Made by a program: the position numbers and the translations under genes. The notes under the pieces were generated by a model that saw only the letters and a program-made list of their open reading frames with translations, had not been told where the DNA came from and did no database searches. DNA of 64,000 bases, taken from NCBI GenBank assembly GCA_963779325.1, contig CAVZXS010000026.1, forward strand, positions 1-64,000, given 5' to 3'. This document shows positions 17,731-24,603 of the stretch, in pieces; the stretch's first letter is position 1, and every line of letters begins with the position of its first letter. This DNA comes from CAVZXS01 sp963779325 (GTDB lineage: Bacteria > Bacteroidota > Bacteroidia > Chitinophagales > Chitinophagaceae).

Positions 17731-18686
17731 AAAGATGACCGGTTAGATAAATACCAATTAAATGTTTTTTCCAAACCTTGGTGCACTGAAATCGCCGGTT
17801 GATAGTCCAGCAATTTTTTTGCTTTTGAAATATCGGCAAGACTATGTTTTACATCGCCTTTCCTGTCCGTACCATAGATCGGCTGCAGTGAGCTGCCGGC
17901 AAAGCCTTTCAGTTGATTAAACAACTCGTTCAGTGAAGTTTGATGGCCGCAGGCGATATTATAAACTTGGTTAACAGCTTCGGCATTTTCTGTAAACATG
18001 GCTAATATATTTGCCCTTACTGCATTGGCAACATACGTAAAATCGCGGCTGTGATTGCCGTCTCCGTTAATAGTAGGGGGTTTATTATCTATAACAGCTT
18101 GTGCAAAGAGGGGAATAACCGCTGCGTAGGGCCCCTGCGGGTTTTGTTTTGGTCCGAATATATTAAAATAGCGTAAACCGATTATTTGCATACCGTACAG
18201 ATTGGCATACACTTTCGCATACAGTTCATTTACATATTTAGTAACTGCGTAAGGCGACAAAGGATTGCCGATTACATCTTCTACTTTTGGCAGGCCGGGA
18301 TGGTCTCCATAAGTAGATGAGCTGGCAGCGTAGACAATTCGTTTTACTTTTTTTTCTTTTGCCGCGGTAAAGATGTTTAAAGTGCCTGTGATATTTACAT
18401 CATTACTTGTAAGCGGATCGTTAATAGAGCGCGGCACTGAACCCAAGGCCGCCTGGTGAGAAATAAAATCGATTCCTTCACAGGCCTTAAGACAGGTTTC
18501 ATAATCCCTGATATCGCCTTGTAAAAAACTAAACTGCGGGTTATCTTTAAATTCATCAATATTACCGAGTGAGCCGGTAGCCAAGTTATCTAACACCCGT
18601 ACTAATGTCACTCTCGGATCGTTTAGTAATTCTTCTACTAAATTAGAACCGATAAAACCGGCTCCGCCCGTAACAAGAATCTGCAT
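17727..18686 (-). CDS. UDP-N-acetylglucosamine 4-epimerase, WbpP-type SDR
   Basis: This 319-residue extended short-chain dehydrogenase has GGAGFIGSNL at residues 7-16, the catalytic serine region AASSSTYGDHP at 120-130 and Tyr146-x3-Lys150 (YAVTK). The segment LGSVPRSINDP at 81-91 resembles the SVPRS motif of WbpP/TviC-like 4-epimerases that act on UDP-N-acetylated or acidic hexoses. It probably interconverts UDP-GlcNAc and UDP-GalNAc, or the matching uronic acids, for the polymer. It directly abuts the tyrosine kinase gene (no spacer) and overlaps the FkbM gene. The N-acetyl specificity is inferred from the motif only. Confidence 0.8.
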   Translation of the reverse strand: MQILVTGGAGFIGSNLVEELLNDPRVTLVRVLDNLATGSLGNIDEFKDNPQFSFLQGDIRDYETCLKACEGIDFISHQAALGSVPRSINDPLTSNDVNITGTLNIFTAAKEKKVKRIVYAASSSTYGDHPGLPKVEDVIGNPLSPYAVTKYVNELYAKVYANLYGMQIIGLRYFNIFGPKQNPQGPYAAVIPLFAQAVIDNKPPTINGDGNHSRDFTYVANAVRANILAMFTENAEAVNQVYNIACGHQTSLNELFNQLKGFAGSSLQPIYGTDRKGDVKHSLADISKAKKLLDYQPAISVHQGLEKTFNWYLSNRSSL

Positions 18687-20693
18687 TTACTTATTTTTTC
18701 TGTTGAAAGGATTTATTCTCCAATTATATACATCCAGCAAACCCGTAATCCTTGCCCACATAGAAACCGGAGGTTTTACTTCTTCCTCATAGTAACCCTG
18801 ACCATATCCATACCCTTTGCCGTAACCATAACGTCCATATCCGTAATAACCGTAGCCCGGTTTCATTTTTACATCGTTAATGATAATCGATATTTTCGGA
18901 AGTTTGTTTTGCTGATAAAATTCATCAATAAGTATAACCTGTTTCTTAAAAGTATACCCCTGGCGCACAATATACAAAGTACAATCAGCATACTTACTCA
19001 GTGTCATGGCATCACTTACCATACCTACCGGCGCGGTATCAACTATAATAACATCAAAATTACTTTTTAAGTAATCAAACATTTCATCCACCCTTGACTC
19101 AAGAAGCAGTTCGGAAGGATTGGGCGGTACAGGTCCGCAAGCAAGCACAAACAAATTATCATGTCCCGGTACCGGTATCGGCAAATCTTCCATTTTTGCT
19201 TTACCAACAAGGAAATTACTTATACCCGGTTTTTTGGGCATATTAAGGCCCGATAAAATTTTCGGCTTTCTTATATCAAATTCAAGTATGATTGTCTTTT
19301 TGCGAGCAACAGCCATGACTCCTGCTAGGTTAGTACTTATAAAAGATTTACCCTCGCCGCTAAATGATGAAGTAACCAAGATGACCTGCTTGTCAGCTTT
19401 ATTGAGAACATATTGTAAATTAGATCGAATGATTCTGAATTGTTCAGCCACCATGCTCCTGTTGGTTTTACTTACCACAAGCGATATCTCGGAATAAGAA
19501 TGACCAACTTCCCCGAGTATAGCTGCATTCGTAAGTTTCTCGATATCAAACCTTGTAGAGATTTTATCATTAATCACTTCCAGTATAAAAATGAACAAAG
19601 CAGGCAAGCCCAAACCGATCAACAATGCGAGTAATTGAACGGCCCGCCTGTTGGGTTTTATAGGAACAGTGACAGGCATAGCTTTATCAATAATGCGTGA
19701 ATTAGGAATAGTAGAAGCTTTTGAGATAGAGGTTTCAATTCTTTTTTGTAAAAGCATTTCCTCAATTGCTTTTTTGCTTCCAAGTTGTCGCTCTAAAGCC
19801 AAAAGTTCTTTTGTTTTGCCCGGAAGCTGATTTAACTGACTTTCTGCAGAGCTGCCTTTACGCCTGAGGTCATCAATACTCATTTTAAAAGTAGTCTTAA
19901 TATTTTTGAGCGTTTCCAGCAACTTTATTCGTATTTCGTCAATTTGCGATTCGGTTTCTTTGACGAGCGGATTTTCACGAGGTATATTCGATTCCAACAA
20001 ATCCTTGCGTTTCAGCTGGGTAAGATTAAAACTTTCTATCAGGGCGGCAAGTGTGGCATCTTCAATTCCCAAAGATGAAGGTACCTGTAAATACTTTGTA
20101 TTTTTATCTCTTAAATAATTATCAAGCATGTCAATAATGCCTACATAGCCGGTTTGCTTGACTATTTCTTTGTCAGCTTCATTTAGATTTTCAAAATAAT
20201 TACCGGTTTGAATTTCCCGATCAATAATTTTATTCTTTAGCCTGTAATCTACTATTGCATTTTCTAAGCTGTCGCGTTCGCCGGTTACAAATTTTATGCT
20301 CGCGTCAATAAAATTGATTGTTTGCTCTGCACTTATCTTTTTCTCATCTTTACTTTCATTTTGATATTCAATCATTAATTGATTAATGATGTCGGCTCCC
20401 ATTTGAGGGTTTGGAGTTTCGAGGTTAATTGTCAGTATGTTTGTACCGATACTTTTTTCCCTTACTTCTATTGTGCTTGAATAAGCACTTGCTACAGCAT
20501 GTGTAGGTGTCCAAACTATATTATATTCTTTACCAATCGGAATGTTTTTGTTTCGCTCCAGGCTGAATACACCGTTTCCGTTTTTAAAAAGTGTGCCAAA
20601 CTGATAATTTGCAGGCTCCCCGTTAATTCGAAAATTCTTTCCACTCATTAATAAAATTGACGCCAATCGAAAAGCCTCTGCCTGAGTCAGCAA
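18687..20693 (-). CDS. Wzc-like tyrosine autokinase, C-terminal part of frameshifted gene
   Basis: This open frame carries the second half of the periplasmic Wzz-type coiled-coil region (GNRV domain), a second membrane helix (LLALLIGLGLPALFIFIL) and the cytoplasmic BY-kinase. The kinase has Walker A SSFSGEGKS, Walker A' ILEFDIRKPK, Walker B FDVIIVDTAP and a tyrosine/glycine-rich tail (GYGYYGYGRYGYG). BY-kinases autophosphorylate this tail and control polymer length and export. The first 21 residues of the frame do not belong to the family; homology starts at FRINGEPANYQFG. The missing N-terminus is in the adjacent frame (20623-21096). Joined at 20631-20634, the product would be about 802 residues, the usual length. 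See the frameshift entry. Confidence 0.85.
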   Translation of the reverse strand: MLTQAEAFRLASILLMSGKNFRINGEPANYQFGTLFKNGNGVFSLERNKNIPIGKEYNIVWTPTHAVASAYSSTIEVREKSIGTNILTINLETPNPQMGADIINQLMIEYQNESKDEKKISAEQTINFIDASIKFVTGERDSLENAIVDYRLKNKIIDREIQTGNYFENLNEADKEIVKQTGYVGIIDMLDNYLRDKNTKYLQVPSSLGIEDATLAALIESFNLTQLKRKDLLESNIPRENPLVKETESQIDEIRIKLLETLKNIKTTFKMSIDDLRRKGSSAESQLNQLPGKTKELLALERQLGSKKAIEEMLLQKRIETSISKASTIPNSRIIDKAMPVTVPIKPNRRAVQLLALLIGLGLPALFIFILEVINDKISTRFDIEKLTNAAILGEVGHSYSEISLVVSKTNRSMVAEQFRIIRSNLQYVLNKADKQVILVTSSFSGEGKSFISTNLAGVMAVARKKTIILEFDIRKPKILSGLNMPKKPGISNFLVGKAKMEDLPIPVPGHDNLFVLACGPVPPNPSELLLESRVDEMFDYLKSNFDVIIVDTAPVGMVSDAMTLSKYADCTLYIVRQGYTFKKQVILIDEFYQQNKLPKISIIINDVKMKPGYGYYGYGRYGYGKGYGYGQGYYEEEVKPPVSMWARITGLLDVYNWRINPFNRKNK

Positions 20694-21096
20694 TTGAGTA
20701 GGCTCTTAATAAAAACGGGCCATACTTATAAATATTGGGGGACTTGAATTTACCTACTGCAAAATAACTTGTGTTAAGATTTAAAGCGTTCACTACCCTT
20801 GTCATTAAAGGCCGGGATTTCAATATTTCTATTTCGCTTTGTACATTGCTCTTTTCTCCGCCCTCCAGTAAATCTTTAAATTTATCTGCAGATCTGTCAG
20901 ATGATTCATTCTTTATCATCAAAGAAGAGCCTACTTTATATATTTTAGTAGTATAATGTAAATACACATACGCCCCGAATAAAGCCAGAGAAGTAAATAA
21001 CATGAATACAGGCAAAAATCTTACGTATTTAAATACCAAATCCTTTACGGTAAGATTACCGAGTTCACTCCTGTTGCTGTTTTGCTGGTCTTGCAT
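20623..21096 (-). CDS. Wzc-like tyrosine autokinase, N-terminal part of frameshifted gene
   Basis: These 157 codons encode a short cytoplasmic N-terminus, the first membrane helix (FLPVFMLFTSLALFGAYVYL at about 31-50) and the start of the Wzz chain-length domain (SSLMIKNESSD, VQSEIEILKSRPLMTRVV). The reading frame ends abruptly after NEWKEFSN, where a full-length protein would continue into the other frame as FRINGEPANYQ. On its own it would be a Wzz-like fragment lacking the second membrane helix and the kinase. It is the gene downstream of the Wza-like export protein, 51 bases away, which is the expected place for a Wzc homologue. Confidence 0.85.
   Translation of the reverse strand: MQDQQNSNRSELGNLTVKDLVFKYVRFLPVFMLFTSLALFGAYVYLHYTTKIYKVGSSLMIKNESSDRSADKFKDLLEGGEKSNVQSEIEILKSRPLMTRVVNALNLNTSYFAVGKFKSPNIYKYGPFLLRAYSIADSGRGFSIGVNFINEWKEFSN
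20631..20634 (-). other. Frameshift site splitting the tyrosine autokinase gene
   Basis: On the coding strand the sequence reads GAA-TTT-TCG-AAT-TAA. Removing one T from the four-T run restores GAA-TTT-CGA-ATT, which joins KEF to RINGEPANYQ and reconstitutes a normal Wzc-type protein. The lesion is thus a single extra base. It may be a real mutation or a homopolymer error in the assembly. A P-site Phe codon UUU followed by U would also permit re-pairing after a +1 slip, but nothing else supports programmed frameshifting. Confidence 0.8.
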
Positions 21097-21147
21097 TAAA
21101 TTATTAATGGGTTAAATGGATATAGATATAGATATATTAAAACCATT

Positions 21148-21915
21148 CTATTTAAAAGAATTATATATAAGCGCAACGCCTGTAATAAGGCCAAATATAA
21201 ACCCTACTTTTTGTATGGTGCTTTGTTGCTCGGTTTGCTTTATCCTCTTGATTGATGTCTCTACCAATACTACATCATTCTGCTGTAAATTATAATACGG
21301 CGATTCAAAAAGCTTTTTCTCCGTAAGATCAATCGTTCCCGTTTCTCTTTTGCCATTCGCCTCACGAATTACCTTAACAGTTGTCTTTTTCCCGTCAATA
21401 GTAATACCGCCGGCCAAACCGATCGCTTCCAGTATGGTTACTCTTTCATTAGGGATATTAAAAACACCTCCATTTCCTACCTCTCCCATTACAGTCACCT
21501 TATAGTTTAAAAAACGAATTACAACTGACGGATCCTGCAACGGGCCCGTCAATTTTGTTTTGATAATGGCTGCCAATTGCAGTTTCGTTAAGCCTTCGGC
21601 ATGTATAACGCCTACTCTGGGATATTCAATATTACCGTCCCCATCTACAAAAAAACCATTTGTCGCAGGGTCGGTGGTTGCAGGTAAGTTATACAATGCA
21701 TCCGAAACATCCGGTTTCGTACTGGCACTGTACACCCTTATGGACAGCAAATCATTTTTTTGTATAATCGGTTCCGCCATATTCAATTGCTTATTAATAT
21801 TGCTGTCATTTACCGCCTGCAGGTAATTATAATTCTCCATAACTTTTTTTTGCGTACGACAGGAGTAAAACGTCAAACAAAAGAAACTGAGCAGGAAGAT
21901 TGAAAATAATTTCAT
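21148..21915 (-). CDS. Polysaccharide export outer-membrane lipoprotein, Wza-like
   Basis: This 255-residue protein has a lipoprotein signal peptide ending in FYSC (Cys19) and a Poly_export domain (QKNDLLSIRVYSASTKPDVS and DGDGNIEYPRVGVI). An SLBB domain follows at about 150-190 (VMGEVGNGGVFNIPNERVT), and a hydrophobic stretch lies at the very C-terminus (FIFGLITGVALIYNSF). Members form the outer-membrane exit channel for exopolysaccharide and work with the Wzc-like kinase encoded next in the operon. The gap to upxY is about 55 bases. Start and length are normal for Bacteroidota members. Confidence 0.9.
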   Translation of the reverse strand: MKLFSIFLLSFFCLTFYSCRTQKKVMENYNYLQAVNDSNINKQLNMAEPIIQKNDLLSIRVYSASTKPDVSDALYNLPATTDPATNGFFVDGDGNIEYPRVGVIHAEGLTKLQLAAIIKTKLTGPLQDPSVVIRFLNYKVTVMGEVGNGGVFNIPNERVTILEAIGLAGGITIDGKKTTVKVIREANGKRETGTIDLTEKKLFESPYYNLQQNDVVLVETSIKRIKQTEQQSTIQKVGFIFGLITGVALIYNSFK

Positions 21916-21970
21916 TTAAAACAATTTGTTTAAAAGGAGGCGCTTATTGGCCGCAAAAATACGGTTTGAT

Positions 21971-22477
21971 TCATTTTGAATTGACCGAAATTAATTTAGT
22001 TCTGTTAATATATGCCATTAATATATACCCAAGGCTGTCAATGGCAACCTTCACCATCTTACCCCGAATATCTACCACTTTGCCCTCCCGATCCATCAAC
22101 GGACCTGTTGTAATCTTTACCCGCTGACTTGGCGATAGTTGTATTGGGCTTATTTGAACGTCTTCGTAGTCGTTTAAAAAATTTTTTATGGCAATTATCT
22201 CCTTTTCTTTTATTACAGCCGGTTTTCCCAACCAGTACACGAAGTTCATTACGCCATTTGTCATTCGAATACTGTTTCGCTCAGATTCTTCTATGTTTAC
22301 AAAAACATAGGATTTAAAAAGTGGCTCCTCCACCAGCTTAATCCTGTCGCTCCATTTGCGCCTTACCTTATTTAAGGGGCAATAGCTGTCAAAGCCTTTT
22401 TCAGTTAAAAGACTGTTTACTTTTTTTTCCCAACGCGGCTTTGTGTACACCGCATACCATTTTTTTCCTGCTGCCAT
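21971..22477 (-). CDS. UpxY-family transcription antiterminator (NusG paralogue)
   Basis: This protein of about 168 residues has an N-terminal NGN domain (KKWYAVYTKPRWEKKVNSLL, then SYVFVNIEESERNSIRM) and a C-terminal KOW segment (RVKITTGPLMDREGKVVDIRG). Operon-specific NusG paralogues of this kind (UpxY in Bacteroides) ride with RNA polymerase from a 5' leader and prevent early termination of long capsule operons. I prefer the ATG at 22477; a TTG six codons upstream (22495) is possible. It lies at the head of the export/assembly genes, downstream of a TAnnTTTG box and a leader hairpin, which fits cis regulation of the 22-kb array. Confidence 0.88.
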   Translation of the reverse strand: MAAGKKWYAVYTKPRWEKKVNSLLTEKGFDSYCPLNKVRRKWSDRIKLVEEPLFKSYVFVNIEESERNSIRMTNGVMNFVYWLGKPAVIKEKEIIAIKNFLNDYEDVQISPIQLSPSQRVKITTGPLMDREGKVVDIRGKMVKVAIDSLGYILMAYINRTKLISVNSK

Positions 22478-22577
22478 TATTATACCCGGTTGCAAAGCTT
22501 CGCCATCTCAGTCACAAAAAAATGTTCCAAGTGTTTGATTATGAATAATTTGATTTTGTCCGGTAGCATCTAAGACA

Positions 22578-22599
22578 GCAACCGACCTTTTTCGGTTGC
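22578..22599 (-). promoter_or_regulatory. Leader hairpin upstream of upxY
   Basis: Eight bases (GCAACCGA) pair perfectly with TCGGTTGC around a six-base loop. The hairpin begins immediately after a TATATTTG box on the same strand, so it would be at the very 5' end of the transcript, about 100 bases before the upxY start. It has no U-tract, so it is not a simple terminator. It could be a pause or recruitment element for UpxY or a 5' stabiliser; that role is inference. Confidence 0.5.
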
Positions 22600-22606
22600 A
22601 AATATA
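22599..22606 (-). promoter_or_regulatory. Candidate -7 box (TATATTTG) for the exopolysaccharide operon
   Basis: The minus strand reads TATATTTG, an exact match to the Bacteroidota -7 consensus TAnnTTTG, in the 190-base gap between the acetyltransferase gene and upxY. A clear -33 TTG at the expected spacing is not seen, so the promoter is only partly supported. It points toward upxY, wza and the tyrosine kinase. Confidence 0.5.
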
Positions 22607-22667
22607 GAAGTAAAAGGTATTGATTGTGGGACTGAGAGCAGAATAAAATATACAGATTTTGAATGGT

Positions 22668-23267
22668 TTAACCCTTCGAAATGGAGTTTTCCTTTTTTAG
22701 AGCCTTATTATCAAGCAATAAATACCGAACTCCGGTATTATTACAAACGGCTAATCCCTCATTATTAAATTTAAGTGTACAACCCGCCTCACTTACCCAA
22801 CCAACCTGTACGGCCGGGTTTCCCGTCATTAAAGCAAAGGGTAAAACATTTTTTGTAAGCACCGCTCCTGCTCCAATCATCGCATAACTTCCTATTTCTA
22901 TTCCGCAAATAATAGTGGCATTGGCTCCTATAGTAGCCCCTTTTCTTACTATGGTTTTTTTAAACTCATTTTTTCGCTCAATAAAACTCCTGGGATTTAT
23001 TACATTGGTAAATACCATGGAAGGCCCCAAGAAAACATCTTCCTCTATTTCTACACCATTATATACAGATACATTGTTCTGAATTTTTACACCGTCCCCT
23101 ATTACTACATTATTATCAATAAATACATTTTGCCCCAAAATACAGTTGCTGCCTACTACACACTCAGGCATCAGGTGGCAAAAATGCCACACCTTGGTAC
23201 CTGCGCCAATTGCAGCACCATCCTCTGCAATGGCAGTGGGGTGTATAAAAAATAATTTATCGGCCAT
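22668..23267 (-). CDS. Hexapeptide-repeat N-acetyltransferase, WlbB/WbpD-like
   Basis: This 199-residue protein is built of left-handed beta-helix hexapeptide repeats (IGAGTKVW, VVGSNCILGQNVFIDNNVVIGDGVKI and later IVRKGATIGANATIICGIEIG). The segments HPTAI at the start, KVWHFCHLMPE and GQNVFIDNNV are characteristic of the sugar-nucleotide 3-N-acetyltransferases WlbB/WbpD. These make UDP-2,3-diacetamido-2,3-dideoxy-glucuronic acid. The companion oxidase and aminotransferase are not in this window, so the exact substrate remains open. It lies at the head of the polysaccharide array, separated from upxY by about 190 bases. It is divergent from the next gene with only nine bases between annotated starts. 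Confidence 0.8.
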   Translation of the reverse strand: MADKLFFIHPTAIAEDGAAIGAGTKVWHFCHLMPECVVGSNCILGQNVFIDNNVVIGDGVKIQNNVSVYNGVEIEEDVFLGPSMVFTNVINPRSFIERKNEFKKTIVRKGATIGANATIICGIEIGSYAMIGAGAVLTKNVLPFALMTGNPAVQVGWVSEAGCTLKFNNEGLAVCNNTGVRYLLLDNKALKKENSISKG

Positions 23268-23276
23268 ACTGCAAAA

Positions 23277-24512
23277 ATGGTTTTTTATTACCGAATAAGC
23301 GAATACATTTTATTACATTTAAATACTAAACTGATTGCTTTGAACCAACGATTCTATTCTCTTGATGTTTTTCGCGGGGCCACCGTTTGTCTCATGATAC
23401 TGGTGAACAACCCCGGTTCCTGGTCCAGTACATTTGGCCCGCTCAAACATGCCCCCTGGCACGGCTGCACTCCTACCGATTTGGTTTTTCCCTTTTTTCT
23501 TTTTGCCGTTGGCAATGCCATGTCCTTTGTAATGCCTAAGTTGGAAGCTGCGGGTGACGGAATTTTTTGGCGAAAAGTTTTAAAAAGAACCGCTTTGATT
23601 TTTTTAATCGGCCTGTTTCTTAACTGGAACCCTTTTGTTATGTGGCAAAATAATGAATTGGTTTTTAAAAGCTGGACATGGACAGATGACAAGGGAAATA
23701 CACAAGGCATCAGGATATTAGGCGTACTGCAACGAATTGCACTCTGCTATTTTTTTGCTTCGGTATTGGTTTACTACCTAAAAGCTCGAAAAGCTTTTTA
23801 TGCAGGCCTTCTGCTGCTGCTGCTGTATTGGATATTATGCATTGTTTTCAACCCCGCCGACCCTTTTAGTTTTGCAGGTTGGTTTGGAACCGACATTGAT
23901 AAAGCCGTATTACATATTGCTCACATGTATAAAGGTGAAGGTGTACCCTTTGACCCCGAAGGGCTAATGAGTACAATACCAGCCATCGTACAGGTTATTT
24001 TTGGCTATATCATCGGAGATTATATTCAGAAAAAAGGGAAGACCTATGAAATGCTCAGCAATCTTTTTGTAGCGGGTGCTGTATTGGTATTTACCGGTTT
24101 TTGTTGGGACATGGTTTTCCCGATTAATAAAAAAATATGGACAAGCTCTTATACTATTTACACTACCGGGCTTGCCCTTATGACCATCGCCACACTTATT
24201 TATTTAATTGAATTCAGAAGTATAAAAGGATGGTGGAGTAAATTTTTTGATGTGTTTGGTAAGAACCCGCTTTTCATTTTTGTGCTTAGCGGTTTTTTAC
24301 CGAGGGTGCTTGGCCTCATCAGAATTCATTATACCGACGATAAAGGAAAAGTTCTTACGACTGATCCCTGGAAATGGATATATGACAGGGTATTAATACA
24401 TATACCCGGGCGACATGAAATCGGTTCGTTACTTTATGCTTTGGTAGTAATCATATTTATGTGGGCCATTTGTTATTGGCTTGATAAAAAGAAAATTTAT
24501 ATAAAAGTGTAG
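23277..24512 (+). CDS. DUF5009 / heparan-alpha-glucosaminide N-acetyltransferase-like membrane protein
   Basis: This multi-pass membrane protein has 411 residues from the ATG at 23277, or 390 from a TTG at 23340 that begins directly at NQRFYSLDVFRG. The second start is attractive because the divergent gene begins only nine bases from the first. Motifs RFYSLDVFRG, ILVNNPGSW and HAPWHGCTPTDLVFPFFLF are typical of the bacterial HGSNAT-like family, in which the histidines of the latter motif are thought to act in acyl transfer across the membrane. About ten hydrophobic helices follow. Bacterial members are linked to amino-sugar and cell-wall metabolism, but the substrate here is unknown. Confidence 0.83.
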   Translation: MVFYYRISEYILLHLNTKLIALNQRFYSLDVFRGATVCLMILVNNPGSWSSTFGPLKHAPWHGCTPTDLVFPFFLFAVGNAMSFVMPKLEAAGDGIFWRKVLKRTALIFLIGLFLNWNPFVMWQNNELVFKSWTWTDDKGNTQGIRILGVLQRIALCYFFASVLVYYLKARKAFYAGLLLLLLYWILCIVFNPADPFSFAGWFGTDIDKAVLHIAHMYKGEGVPFDPEGLMSTIPAIVQVIFGYIIGDYIQKKGKTYEMLSNLFVAGAVLVFTGFCWDMVFPINKKIWTSSYTIYTTGLALMTIATLIYLIEFRSIKGWWSKFFDVFGKNPLFIFVLSGFLPRVLGLIRIHYTDDKGKVLTTDPWKWIYDRVLIHIPGRHEIGSLLYALVVIIFMWAICYWLDKKKIYIKV

Positions 24513-24575
24513 CATTTTTTTATTAAAGTTGTTGAATCCAAATTTACAAAATGAAATTATCTGTCAAGAAAACCT

Positions 24576-24602
24576 GAAACATGTAACCCGAAACATGTAA
24601 CC
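24576..24602. repeat. Two-copy 14-base direct repeat
   Basis: GAAACATGTAACC occurs at 24576-24588 and again at 24590-24602, just beyond the gldG stop codon, and a related CTGAAAC lead-in precedes it. Only two copies are present and there are no spacers, so this is a small tandem repeat rather than an array. It may be a trace of a dispersed intergenic repeat. Confidence 0.6.
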
Positions 24603-24603
24603 G

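Noticed and set aside
20631..20634. Programmed +1 frameshifting in the tyrosine kinase gene
   Set aside because: UUU-U permits re-pairing, but there is no stimulatory structure or rare codon evidence, and a simple extra base is the more economical explanation.
24576..24602. Direct repeat GAAACATGTAACC as part of a CRISPR array
   Set aside because: Only two copies with a single base between them and no spacers.
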